Positions 38,108 through 47,250 of a stretch of DNA of 64,000 nt are shown here, in pieces. Each line of letters begins with the position of its first letter. The stretch's first letter is position 1. The stretch is taken from contig NZ_MQWA01000001.1 of the NCBI RefSeq assembly GCF_002954445.1, positions 771,931-835,930 of the forward strand. The letters are read 5' to 3'. The notes beneath the pieces are model-generated. The model worked only from the letters and a program-made list of their open reading frames with translations, was not told where the DNA came from and searched no databases. Position numbers and translations under genes: made by a program. The DNA comes from Rubritalea profundi. Lineage in GTDB: Bacteria > Verrucomicrobiota > Verrucomicrobiia > Verrucomicrobiales > Akkermansiaceae.

Positions 38108-39511
38108 CTAGCTAGTAAATTTGTTTATAGCTAGGCAACGCTCGAGTGGCTCCATCGCTATAGGTTTAGCTGCCTCCACCCATTGCTGTACTTCAAATGC
38201 TAACTCATCTCTAATCGCGAGAAATTTATCGCAGGTAGAGATTGCCTGTTCTCCAAAGAACACTTCATTCGACAGACAATAATCTTGATGGCCACAGTTA
38301 GCCATAGCGCCTTTATTTTTGTGATAATAGTAATCATCTAAAGCCACGCTGACTACAGGGATACCTTCTCCGTAACCGAAAATGATAGGATGATGTTTCA
38401 TTGTAAATACAAACGATGCGAATCGGTATACACCTCTAGCAGTTTGATAATCAAACTTGTAGTCTAGTAGACTTCCTTCGTTACCCATTAGCGCCATCAC
38501 GTCTTTTTCTGCATCGACATCAGTTGGCGTCATTGGGACAAATAGCACTTGGCAGCCACTTTTCTCCATCAACCTCTTAGTGAGTTCAGCAAAGCGACTA
38601 GAAGATTTAAGCTTCATTTCATCGTCCTGCCCCCAGTAATGGTAGTTAGCGATGAAATAAGGGCGCTCGGGATCTATCCCATTATCTATCAGAACAGTTT
38701 TAACTTCTTCATCAGCTAGACTTTCAAAAAATACAGCATCATCAAACGTTGATTTAACGTGATCTCCAGTGATTCCAATACCCTTAAGGTCGTTCTCTGA
38801 GATTCCTTGATCTCGAAGGTAGATAACATCTGCCTTACACAAAGATTTTTTCGCTAACCATTTGTCCAGTGGAGATTTAAATACTCCAATAGTCTGTCCT
38901 GTTAGCAAATAAGGGGTATCCAAAATCTGACACAATCTCATTACCAAAGAAAAATCCCAAAGACGACTTGAAGTCATTCCTGTAAGGAAACCTCCACCAG
39001 AGATATGTAACACTGAAGTATCTCGAATTTGCTTCAATAGCGTCATTTCTTCTGCTGTTGCAAATGATATAGGCCAACCAGCACGAAGGAACCGAGCTGA
39101 CAGAGTTTGCCTAAACCACATTCTAGCAAAAAGAAATTTAAACCTGCCTTTTGACTGCCAGTAAGTTTTAGAATTATTACTAGAAAACCATAGAACCCTA
39201 GATGACCAAGACGATTTGACTTTATGAGTCTTCCGTGTGTATTCCGGATTCGGCGACAATAGTAGAACTGAGCATTCTGGTAAGAGTTCCTTCCAGCGCC
39301 CTACTGAAGCAGCAGCTTGAGCTTCATCTCCTACATTACCATAGCCTAGACCACTAGTAATCAACACGCGGAATTCAGGCTGGAGATCAACGTCAAAACC
39401 TGAGCGTTGAGTTAGAGCGGCCATTGACTTTGTCCTCTTAACACTTTTAACAGGCTGGATCCTCTTGCCTCCAAAAAATCGTCTTATCGAATTTTTCATA
39501 CTATTTATCAT
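38108..39511 (-). CDS. Polysaccharide pyruvyl transferase family protein
   Basis: The 467-residue protein carries the family series GLGYGNVGDEAQAAA, HISGGGFL and LLTGQTIGVF, then MKHHPIIFGYGEGIPVV near the end. The family transfers pyruvate ketals from phosphoenolpyruvate to sugars of exopolysaccharide or teichoic-type polymers. The N-terminal 40 residues are basic (RRFFGGKRIQPVKSVKR) and may attach to membrane. It sits next to a nitroreductase, a pairing seen in other polysaccharide loci. Confidence 0.82.
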   Translation of the reverse strand: MINSMKNSIRRFFGGKRIQPVKSVKRTKSMAALTQRSGFDVDLQPEFRVLITSGLGYGNVGDEAQAAASVGRWKELLPECSVLLLSPNPEYTRKTHKVKSSWSSRVLWFSSNNSKTYWQSKGRFKFLFARMWFRQTLSARFLRAGWPISFATAEEMTLLKQIRDTSVLHISGGGFLTGMTSSRLWDFSLVMRLCQILDTPYLLTGQTIGVFKSPLDKWLAKKSLCKADVIYLRDQGISENDLKGIGITGDHVKSTFDDAVFFESLADEEVKTVLIDNGIDPERPYFIANYHYWGQDDEMKLKSSSRFAELTKRLMEKSGCQVLFVPMTPTDVDAEKDVMALMGNEGSLLDYKFDYQTARGVYRFASFVFTMKHHPIIFGYGEGIPVVSVALDDYYYHKNKGAMANCGHQDYCLSNEVFFGEQAISTCDKFLAIRDELAFEVQQWVEAAKPIAMEPLERCLAINKFTS

Positions 39512-39563
39512 ATTATAAGTTTCACTTATTTAGTGATCTTATGAACGACTTAACAAAGTAAAT

Positions 39564-40403
39564 TTATTTATAGGAATTAGCTACGTTCTCCTTACTGCGC
39601 AACTCGAGTTTCCAAATCTTTTTGTCGAACTTTTGGATCGTTTTTAAGCACCACGAAATACCAAATGAGTAAAATGAGAGTTTGCGCTTCTGTGACTTCG
39701 AGAAGTTAACTTGCTTTTGGGCCTCCCCCTTCTCGACCAAATAAGAATCCAACGGTTTTCTCTCAACACTGCGCCAAACAGTAGCCCCATGCTTTTTCTC
39801 GCCAGCTGGAAACCCCTCATCGTCGCGTTGTTTGGGGTAACCTAATAGAATGATACCTTGAAGCTTGAAACTGTCTTTAATTTTATAGTCTTCAAATACT
39901 TTTTGCCATTTACCATCGGAAAACATCCTCCTGTGATTCATTTTATCACTTGCTGATACCCAACATGATCCCACACCTAAAGCTGTAGACATGATGAGCA
40001 TGTTTTCAATTGCTGCAGAACAATTCTGAATCTCTAACGACTCCCAAATATAGTATTCCCCATGGTTGCGACCTTCCGTGATGGAGCAATCAGCAAAAAC
40101 AACAACTAGAGCAGCAGCATTACCAATGATGCCTCCAGGATTTTTCTGCCGCATCTTTTTTTGGTCAGCAGCCTTGTAAGGCCAGACAAAGCGCATTTTC
40201 CCAACCTTTTCAATTTCATCGGGATCAATCACCACCAAGAATCTTTGGTTTTGACTATTTGATCCGCTGGGAGCCGCAACTCCAGCTTCTAAAATTGTTT
40301 TAAGATGCTCCTCTTCTACTGGACGATCTTCAAATGACCTTGTTGATCGTCTCTTGAAAATAGCCTTTTCAACACTAGCTGCAATATCACTCTCAGTACT
40401 CAT
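39564..40403 (-). CDS. Nitroreductase family protein in polysaccharide cluster
   Basis: The 279-residue flavoprotein has FKRRSTRSFEDRPVEEEHL at its start (family pattern RRSxRxF), then AAPSGSNSQNQRF and GVGSCWVSASDK, all FMN-binding landmarks. The C-terminal 60 residues extend beyond the usual domain and are basic. Its location between a pyruvyl transferase and a capsule-type transferase suggests a role in modifying a sugar or lipid, but the reaction cannot be told from sequence. Confidence 0.8.
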   Translation of the reverse strand: MSTESDIAASVEKAIFKRRSTRSFEDRPVEEEHLKTILEAGVAAPSGSNSQNQRFLVVIDPDEIEKVGKMRFVWPYKAADQKKMRQKNPGGIIGNAAALVVVFADCSITEGRNHGEYYIWESLEIQNCSAAIENMLIMSTALGVGSCWVSASDKMNHRRMFSDGKWQKVFEDYKIKDSFKLQGIILLGYPKQRDDEGFPAGEKKHGATVWRSVERKPLDSYLVEKGEAQKQVNFSKSQKRKLSFYSFGISWCLKTIQKFDKKIWKLELRSKENVANSYK

Positions 40404-40415
40404 AATTTCTTTAAT

Positions 40416-41654
40416 TTAAATGGATAATAATTTTTCTACCACAGAGGCTTCTGACTTCTCCATGCAATATTTTTCAAAATAGATATAGGCAAATAGTCTT
40501 GCTCTATAGGTTCGCTCACTACATTCACCAGTTGATAAAGCCTCAGCCATTTTAGTAGCTAAATCCTGTCTATTTCCTGCGTGACAAGTGAATCCTAAAC
40601 CGTCGTAGAATGCATGGCCACATACAATTGTTGGAACTCCACGTACTTGTGCTTCTAAGCCAGCTTGGGAATTCATGGTAACCGCGCATGTGGCCTCTTG
40701 CATCAAACCGTATGTATTCCAACAATTTTCATGGTCTACTAGAATGTTTTCTCCCAATTCGATTTCACCTTTAAGAAAAGGTTCAGATAACATCTTTCGA
40801 TAAGTAAGCTTGGCGTACGGCTGCTTCACCAATGGCGACCTGCCACTAGCTTCTTTCGGGTGTAACTTAACGACTAAGATAGCACCTAGCTTAATGGCCT
40901 CCTTTAGAGCGGAGGAGATTAACTCTAATGGGCTTTTCCACTGCCCTGAACCGAATAGAATGGAAGAGTCCGTGAACACTTGCCCAATGAACAAGATAAT
41001 AGGTTTATCGCGACCAAGTTTACACTCCATATTTGCTGGAGAAGTATGTTCATTCGACTTATACTGTGCTGTCTTTTCTTCCAGTTCACGGAACCAAGGG
41101 AGGACTTCGGACTCGCTGACGCAATCCCAATACCTCCAGAAGTAATTTTTTGCCGCGTTCCTGTTCACAACAATACCTGAGCAGGAATCCCACACGAGTT
41201 TATGATTCAAGGCTGTATTCTCTAGGGATAGGAGCGGTATTTCGCGTGTAATCGCGAGCTCTCTAGCAAACCAGCTAGTTGGCTCATAGCCTTGAACTAA
41301 TATAACATGACTAGGGTTCTTGCTGTTGAAGAAACGCTCCACTCTTGCTCGTTCTTGATCCATAGTACTAGACCATTTTGCATAGACTCTAGCCAATTTA
41401 ACCTCGTCCAGTAGCAGCTCGTTGACTGTCATTTCAGCCTCAATACAGCATGGGTACAGTTGACCCTCTGAGAGACTCGATACGGAACCATCAAAATATT
41501 CAGTTGAGGAGTCAGTTAGCTTACTACATATCGTCTTATTCTGATAGCTAATAGAACGTGTGAAACGTCGGCGACACTCATTCTTTAGACTTTTCTCAGT
41601 AAGTCCTAACCAACTGACACTATTTTTAGGATATGTAACACGTTTAATCATCAA
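40416..41654 (-). CDS. Capsule-synthesis (KpsC/KpsS-like) glycosyltransferase
   Basis: The 412-residue protein has a GT-B-like C-terminal half with VVKLHPKE and TMNSQAGLEAQVRGVPTIVC followed by AFYDGLGFT. These are the hallmark motifs of the capsule synthesis family that includes the Kdo transferases KpsC and KpsS. The N-terminal part is variable. The activity may differ from Kdo transfer. It lies 12 bp upstream of the nitroreductase and immediately downstream of an epimerase remnant. Confidence 0.7.
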   Translation of the reverse strand: MMIKRVTYPKNSVSWLGLTEKSLKNECRRRFTRSISYQNKTICSKLTDSSTEYFDGSVSSLSEGQLYPCCIEAEMTVNELLLDEVKLARVYAKWSSTMDQERARVERFFNSKNPSHVILVQGYEPTSWFARELAITREIPLLSLENTALNHKLVWDSCSGIVVNRNAAKNYFWRYWDCVSESEVLPWFRELEEKTAQYKSNEHTSPANMECKLGRDKPIILFIGQVFTDSSILFGSGQWKSPLELISSALKEAIKLGAILVVKLHPKEASGRSPLVKQPYAKLTYRKMLSEPFLKGEIELGENILVDHENCWNTYGLMQEATCAVTMNSQAGLEAQVRGVPTIVCGHAFYDGLGFTCHAGNRQDLATKMAEALSTGECSERTYRARLFAYIYFEKYCMEKSEASVVEKLLSI

Positions 41655-41746
41655 AAGGCATACTTAATAATAGACTCACTATTGATGTACTGCTCGCCCA
41701 ATAAACTGTCGAGGGTAATCGTCTCAACGCATTGACTATAGCTCTA

Positions 41747-41914
41747 TCAATCCATCTGAGTCGATCGATCACTCTCAATATACCACTCCACGGTCTTTTT
41801 AAGACCTGGTTCAAAATTCACTTTAGGAGACCAACCGTAAGCGGTCAGTAACTGACTGAAGTCAGAGTAATAGAAAACAGCCGAGAAGCTAGATCCATAC
41901 TCCTTTAGAGAGTA
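41747..41914 (-). pseudogene. 3' remnant of an NAD-dependent epimerase/dehydratase gene
   Basis: The minus strand between two genes reads in one open frame SDFSQLLTAYGWSPKVNF then EPGLKKTVEWYIESD and a stop at 41747. This is the typical C-terminal end of sugar-nucleotide epimerases (family pattern LGWxPKxxFExGLxxTxxWY). About 270 residues of the expected N-terminus are missing, and the frame begins at the stop of the WavE-like gene. It marks a deletion or insertion during rearrangement of the cluster. Confidence 0.75.
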
Positions 41915-41919
41915 ATATT

Positions 41920-42858
41920 TTAAACTTTTTTCCTACTCATTTTACATTTTAATTTTATGAGCAATCTTTCTAAATCAAGAAGTGGAATATCTACATTTTC
42001 TGAACAGTGTTTTTTATACAGCATCATCCATTCGTGCTCGGTATAATAATCGGTGTAGATCTTAGGATTACTAAACATCCTTTTTAATTCACACTTCATC
42101 GGACTCACTCCGTATTTCTTAAAAGAAAGAGGGTGAAAGTTATTAACTAAGAATCGATCTGACTCTATCACATTTTCATTCGATAAATGAGTCGAGTGAT
42201 CTAGATCAACAAGTTTATTATTGGATCTCAAACAATTAACCCAAATAGTTTGCTCTGCGTTATACCTATTAGTAGCAAAGGTTTTTCTTTCAATTTCAGG
42301 ATGATTATCAAAAAACTTGAATTCGTCCTCAGTAGCTAAGGGTATGTCATAGAGTTTTAACAAATCTTCAGTTAAGCCGAAGGCTGAAAAATCGCTAACA
42401 TGAAAAGGCAGGCTATAATTTACCCCAACAGGTTTTCTAGTTCCCACCATGCAGCAAATAATTCTAGAGCTGAAAACTTTATACTTTTCAGAATTATAGT
42501 CGTTATATTTTCCGAAAGCCTCAACGAAGCCTTTTCCCGTCACTATAAAGTCAGTTCTCATTTTCAAAGAAAACTTAGTTTTTGATGATTTTAACCCGTT
42601 CAGCGATGAAACTATTTGTCTATTCACATTATTCATCTTGGGTTTTTTCGATATAGAAGATCTAGGGGAGCACCCTGGGTCCTCATTCAAAACCAACTCA
42701 TCGACGTCTAGGCTAGACACTTCTTCACCCTTCCACGTAGAAATAATTATAGTAGCGCCAGGAAGATAGGCCCTTATACTTTTAATTGCTGTTTCGGTTA
42801 ACTCTCGGTCAACAGCCCCTTGAATAACCACGGATATGTCCTTATTATTTATTTCCAT
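41920..42858 (-). CDS. WavE-like lipopolysaccharide synthesis protein
   Basis: The 312-residue protein begins ISVVIQGAVDRELTETAI and continues IIISTWKGEEVSSLDVDELVLNEDPG, the pattern of the WavE family from Vibrio LPS core loci. KMRTDFIVTGKGF and the late YNAEQTIWVNCL are other conserved blocks. It is probably a GT-A-like transferase. It is very AT-rich. The gene lies between the nucleotidyltransferase and the epimerase remnant. Confidence 0.8.
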   Translation of the reverse strand: MEINNKDISVVIQGAVDRELTETAIKSIRAYLPGATIIISTWKGEEVSSLDVDELVLNEDPGCSPRSSISKKPKMNNVNRQIVSSLNGLKSSKTKFSLKMRTDFIVTGKGFVEAFGKYNDYNSEKYKVFSSRIICCMVGTRKPVGVNYSLPFHVSDFSAFGLTEDLLKLYDIPLATEDEFKFFDNHPEIERKTFATNRYNAEQTIWVNCLRSNNKLVDLDHSTHLSNENVIESDRFLVNNFHPLSFKKYGVSPMKCELKRMFSNPKIYTDYYTEHEWMMLYKKHCSENVDIPLLDLERLLIKLKCKMSRKKV

Positions 42859-42931
42859 TATTTGTATACATTCACCTCACCGAGTTTAGTTCATGTCTTT
42901 AGAAAAAATGCCTCTCTGCGGCACTCATTAT

Positions 42932-43684
42932 TCAACTCTTTTGAAAAGGCTGTCCTCCTTTTTCTACAAATTCCCTAAGCAGCTTTGGCGTACCAACACA
43001 ATCCCACTCCTCATTAGAAATAGAAAAATTGCCAACTTTCCCATTGTTCTTAATAAGGTAATTATATATATTTGACATATAGTATTCTCCCCCCACTCTA
43101 TCATTATAAATCATATTTTGGATCGCTTGATCGACGAAACACTCCCCATGCTTAAAATAGTAAACACCTGCAATAGCATGGTTAGAAATCACTTTTTTCT
43201 CAGCTGTCCGTATGGCAAGACCAACACTATCCAGCTCCACAAACGAAAAGCACTCCTGATTCGATTCAAAGGTCAGGAGGGATCCGTCTAACTGACGTTC
43301 CACAGAGTCGCTAAGAAACTCAGAGACTATGCCATGTTTGAAAATATTATCCGCATCAGCGAAGATTACAGGGGTTTTATTGTTGATCAATTTATACACA
43401 GCTAATGCTGTACAAGTAGCCCCTTGTGTTAGCCTCTCAACTGTCTGAATTTGAATATCGTAACCACACCTCAATTTATCTAAACAGTCCTTATTTCTTA
43501 ATAAAAATGCTTCCTGTACAATAAGTGTGTATGTGGCTCGTGGGCACGACAACCCATTCAACACGTGCTCAATCATCATTTTTCCTTGAATATCAATAAA
43601 GGGCTTAGGCAAGCTATATCCTTCATTATAAAAACGACTGCCGGCTCCAGCCATTGGAATCACGATGTTTACCTTAGATCCCAT
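42932..43684 (-). CDS. Sugar-phosphate/polyol nucleotidyltransferase
   Basis: Start 43684 (MGSKVNIVIPMAGAGSRF) is preferred, because the family N-terminus begins at VNIVIPMAG. PMAGAGSRFYNEGYSLPKPFI is the nucleotide-binding signature (GxGxRFxxxG-x-x-x-PKP), and VIFADADNIF holds the metal-binding Asp pair. The enzyme makes an NDP- or CDP-activated precursor. With the HAD protein and the kinase fusion upstream it forms a compact trio (45659-42932) with gaps of 0 to 5 bp. Confidence 0.82.
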   Translation of the reverse strand: MGSKVNIVIPMAGAGSRFYNEGYSLPKPFIDIQGKMMIEHVLNGLSCPRATYTLIVQEAFLLRNKDCLDKLRCGYDIQIQTVERLTQGATCTALAVYKLINNKTPVIFADADNIFKHGIVSEFLSDSVERQLDGSLLTFESNQECFSFVELDSVGLAIRTAEKKVISNHAIAGVYYFKHGECFVDQAIQNMIYNDRVGGEYYMSNIYNYLIKNNGKVGNFSISNEEWDCVGTPKLLREFVEKGGQPFQKS

Positions 43685-43688
43685 CTTC

Positions 43689-44069
43689 CTATTTATCTTT
43701 CGCAAGATTCAGCAATTGCAATTTACTTATTAAATCCCACGTTTCAAACCTTAGTACCCGGTCATCGATAGTAATGTCGGCGTTTGGTTTGCCGAAGAAA
43801 ATTTCGTCATAGTGAATTTCATTCTTCTCAAGCCAATCCAAGGTAATTTTACCCTGTCGGGCTAGAACTAAACCAACATTGTGTCCAGTAGATCCCATAT
43901 GTCTCGCGGTATGTATGATGATCGTGTGTCCATCTTCACGAAGGGAATCTATCATTTCCTTAGCCCCTGAAAGGACTTTAACATCCGCATAAGTTTCCCC
44001 ATCCTCACGATGGCTACAGATTGTCCCGTCTAGGTCTATGCAAATTCTTAATGTTTTTTTATCAGTCAT
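43689..44069 (-). CDS. Small HAD hydrolase of capsule-locus type
   Basis: The 126-residue protein has motif I as RICIDLDGTICSH and an Asp-rich end (GKPNADITIDDRVL). It has no cap domain, as in short HAD phosphatases found in capsule loci. IIHTARHMGSTGHNVG is the motif II region. It begins directly at the stop of the 44070 gene (TAA followed at once by ATG), so it is translationally coupled, and it ends 5 bp before the nucleotidyltransferase start. Confidence 0.8.
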   Translation of the reverse strand: MTDKKTLRICIDLDGTICSHREDGETYADVKVLSGAKEMIDSLREDGHTIIIHTARHMGSTGHNVGLVLARQGKITLDWLEKNEIHYDEIFFGKPNADITIDDRVLRFETWDLISKLQLLNLAKDK

Positions 44070-45659
44070 TTATACCACTTCATTTAATTTCTGAATAGCT
44101 ATCAAATAGAGCGCTCTTTGTCGACTCTCATCATCTTCATGTAAAGGTATCATTGTTAGGAATAATAACGCCTCGATTTTTTTAATCTCATTCACGTTGA
44201 AGCCCTGATTTTCTACTAACCGGTTAAAATGCTCTTCAATAATTTGTTGATCAATGTCGGCTACAAGGTTCAATTCATAGGATCCGTCATTCGAGGATCT
44301 AAAGGAATACATACCAAGAACAATAAAGTCGTAAAACCCAACCGCACTATGCCTTAACTTAGCTATATCATAGCGTGGGTCCCCATAAATCGAAGAATTT
44401 TTAAAGCGACCTCGAGGATCAATCAGCCTAAAAATAAAGTGCTTCTCATCAAATAAAATATTCGAAAAACAGTAATCTCCATGAGTGATCGTAAACGCAC
44501 AATCTGTGTCGCAGAGTTCTGCACAGATCACACGTACAGCATCTTCTAATAATGGCAAATTGCGTAATTTTAGCCCATTGATTTCAATGAAATCGTCCCC
44601 AACCATCCCTTGAAGACCTTGAATTTTTTTTAGGTCCAGTACACGTTCCTCAGTTTTCTTCTTATAAATATATTCTAGAGCTTCGTGTTCGATATTAGAT
44701 TTATACTGTTCTAAGAGTTTGTGATTCAAAAATAGTTTATCTAAAATATATAACCAATCTTCAGTAGAGTTTTCTCCATAAACAAAAATTTCAGCCAAGT
44801 TTGGGTAACCAAATAATTCCATTTCGAGAATGAAACGCTCCCCTTGATCCTCGGCTTTAATCACTCGCGGAGCCAACACACTCAGATCAAGAGGCAAGTC
44901 TCTGTACCAATTAGCTTCGTCTAACAGTTTCTGTTTTTTACGAGAAGATTTAATGATAGTTCCTCTAGCTGGATCCACTGACATAGAGTTAAATTCCCTT
45001 GCGTTAAAAAAGGCTAACCTAGCTTCAACTAGCCCACTAATATGCCCAAAATCGAACCACTTTTGACAGCGTTCTCCATAAATAGGTTTTACTTCACCGT
45101 ATTTGGCAAAAGCTCCACTAAGCTCGCACTCTCCGTTTTTTAAGGCTTTCCACACACTTACTTTCAGAAGGGCCGTGTCAGTCATTGAGTAGTACCCAAC
45201 CAAAACTGATTTATCAGTGAGGTCGACACCTTCCTGCTTATCAAAATATTGGAGTATTCGATCAGAGGTATCCATTGAGACCAAACACCAATTTTTCGAA
45301 ACCCTAACTGAGCCATCGCATACAAAAAAATCGCCCCTTTTAGGTAGTTCTTGATCAACACACGTGTCCCCCAAGACTACTCTAGTTCCGTATTTCTCAG
45401 GTATAGACTTCAGACCCAGATGAAGACTATATAACACATTATCTAAAACCTCAGTTTCATCATACAACTCTATTCTTATTCCGATCCTTGGAACATGTGT
45501 ACTCTTCAGATACTGAATCAACTTAGTGTTCGTTTTACGTACGACAATTACGCAATGATCATTTTTTGAGAACTTGCTTAGACTCCATGCAATCGCGGGT
45601 TTACCCCTAACCATTTCTAAGAAATTTCCTTCCCCCGCAGCTAGAATAATTGTATTCAT
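44070..45659 (-). CDS. Nucleotidyltransferase-like domain fused to choline/aminoglycoside kinase-like domain
   Basis: The 529-residue protein starts TIILAAGEGNFLEMVRGKPAIAW, a nucleotidyltransferase fold start whose usual G-x-G-x-R motif is altered (GEGN in place of G-x-G-T-R). The C-terminal half has a phosphotransferase site: ITHGDYCFSNILFD (Brenner motif HGDxxxxN) and LIDPRGRF (metal-binding Asp). It probably phosphorylates a small alcohol or sugar, while the N-terminal domain may be weak or changed in activity. It is the first gene of the minus-strand cluster and is AT-rich. Confidence 0.72.
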   Translation of the reverse strand: MNTIILAAGEGNFLEMVRGKPAIAWSLSKFSKNDHCVIVVRKTNTKLIQYLKSTHVPRIGIRIELYDETEVLDNVLYSLHLGLKSIPEKYGTRVVLGDTCVDQELPKRGDFFVCDGSVRVSKNWCLVSMDTSDRILQYFDKQEGVDLTDKSVLVGYYSMTDTALLKVSVWKALKNGECELSGAFAKYGEVKPIYGERCQKWFDFGHISGLVEARLAFFNAREFNSMSVDPARGTIIKSSRKKQKLLDEANWYRDLPLDLSVLAPRVIKAEDQGERFILEMELFGYPNLAEIFVYGENSTEDWLYILDKLFLNHKLLEQYKSNIEHEALEYIYKKKTEERVLDLKKIQGLQGMVGDDFIEINGLKLRNLPLLEDAVRVICAELCDTDCAFTITHGDYCFSNILFDEKHFIFRLIDPRGRFKNSSIYGDPRYDIAKLRHSAVGFYDFIVLGMYSFRSSNDGSYELNLVADIDQQIIEEHFNRLVENQGFNVNEIKKIEALLFLTMIPLHEDDESRQRALYLIAIQKLNEVV

Positions 45660-46099
45660 TTTTTACCTTATAGATTGTTTTGAACAAAAAAATTAAGTCA
45701 GGACTAAGCGCTAACTATTATTAAGCTTCATATCTATCTGATAGAAAGCTTGACAGATCATACCGACCAAGAATTTTTAGTAAATCTTCACATTATCGGG
45801 CTCATTTACAGCCAATTGAATCCGTAGTAACCACAGTATGATGCTGTGATTAATTCGCCCAGCTAACAAGACATTTCTTTACTCTACTCTATACAAGATC
45901 GCAGGGAATTAGGTCTATCGTTTGAAGGAATAGCTAAGCTAACAGTAGTTAGGTCAATATTAGATTCAGTCATGGGTATATTTATTATGAATAAGGTTCA
46001 TCAGAGAATTACCACTTGAGACAAGGATCATTACACTCGTTGTACCTCTCTGTTGACCCAGTATGTATCGCTACTTTATAGCTTTGATTTGAATGGATT
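45660..46099. other. AT-rich noncoding stretch between rfbB and the kinase-fusion gene
   Basis: 440 bp with no supported gene on either strand. It presumably contains the promoter for the 45659-37157 cluster. No terminator with a clear T-run, JUMPstart-like element or repeat was seen. Confidence 0.4.
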
Positions 46100-47167
46100 T
46101 CAACCTTTAGCCATACCTAAACGCTGACCTTGATAACTCCCATCCGAAACTCGCTCGCTCCACTGGGCATTATTTAAATACCAATCGATAGTTTTTGCGA
46201 TTCCTGACTCAAACGACTCACTAGGTTTCCAACCTAAATCTGATTCGATCTTACTCGCATCAATAGCATAACGCAGGTCATGACCTGGTCGGTCCTTCAC
46301 GTAGGTGATCAACTCAGAAAATGAGCTCACGCCTTTCGGCTTATCGCTAACTTTCCTATCTAATATCTCACAGATAGTCTTCACTACTTCAATATTCTGG
46401 CGCTCATTGTGCCCACCGATATTGTATGTTTCACCTAGTATTCCTTTCTCTAGCACTGTTAGTAGAGCTAGAACGTGATCATCAACATATAACCAATCAC
46501 GCACCTGTGAGCCGTCACCATAGATAAGTAGAGGCTTACCGGCTAGGGCGTTACCTATTACTAGTGGTATCAACTTCTCAGGAAACTGATACGGACCGTA
46601 ATTATTAGAACAATTTGTGATAACTACAGGCAAGTTAAAGGTTCTAGACCAAGCTCTAACCAGATGATCTGAAGACGCCTTGCTTGCAGAGTATGGTGAA
46701 CTCGGATCGTAAGGGGTACCTTCGGTAAACAGACCTTCCGCACCAAGGTCGCCATACACTTCGTCAGTGGAAATATGGTGGAAACGGAAATTCTGCTGCT
46801 TTTCCTCATCTAGAGATTTAAAATATTCCAACGAGGCATGAAGCAACACGTAGGTCCCTATGACATTGGTTTTGATGAATTCCCCTGGAGAATCAATCGA
46901 GCGATCAACATGAGATTCGGCCGCCAGATGCATCACCTTGTCTGGTTGATACTTACTTAAAATACGGTTAACTTCAGCTGCATCACAGATATCTACCTGC
47001 TCGAAGAAATAGCGCGGATCACCGCAACATTCAGTTAGGGAATCTAAATTGCCAGCATAAGTCAACTTGTCCACATTCACGACTTCGTGCTGTGTGTGCT
47101 TAATTAAAAATCGGATCAGGGCTGAGCCAATAAACCCTGCTCCTCCTGTCACTAGAATTTTCATCAT
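46100..47167 (-). CDS. rfbB: dTDP-glucose 4,6-dehydratase
   Basis: The NAD-binding motif [10 protein letters not shown] opens the protein, which argues for a start at 47167 (MMKILVTGG) and not 47188. [10 protein letters not shown] and SPYSASKAS supply the catalytic Thr/Asp/Glu and the Tyr-x3-Lys pair of the extended SDR family, and [12 protein letters not shown] is specific for RfbB. It produces dTDP-4-keto-6-deoxyglucose for rhamnose or other deoxy sugars. RfbA, RfbC and RfbD are not in the window, so the rest of the pathway lies elsewhere. Confidence 0.92.
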   Translation of the reverse strand: MMKILVTGGAGFIGSALIRFLIKHTQHEVVNVDKLTYAGNLDSLTECCGDPRYFFEQVDICDAAEVNRILSKYQPDKVMHLAAESHVDRSIDSPGEFIKTNVIGTYVLLHASLEYFKSLDEEKQQNFRFHHISTDEVYGDLGAEGLFTEGTPYDPSSPYSASKASSDHLVRAWSRTFNLPVVITNCSNNYGPYQFPEKLIPLVIGNALAGKPLLIYGDGSQVRDWLYVDDHVLALLTVLEKGILGETYNIGGHNERQNIEVVKTICEILDRKVSDKPKGVSSFSELITYVKDRPGHDLRYAIDASKIESDLGWKPSESFESGIAKTIDWYLNNAQWSERVSDGSYQGQRLGMAKG

Positions 47168-47250
47168 CTTATTTTTACAAACCATCAACTGAACCGGTCA
47201 GTTTTACTGGAACTTTAATGAACGAAAGAAGTATTCGAATCAACAATTCA

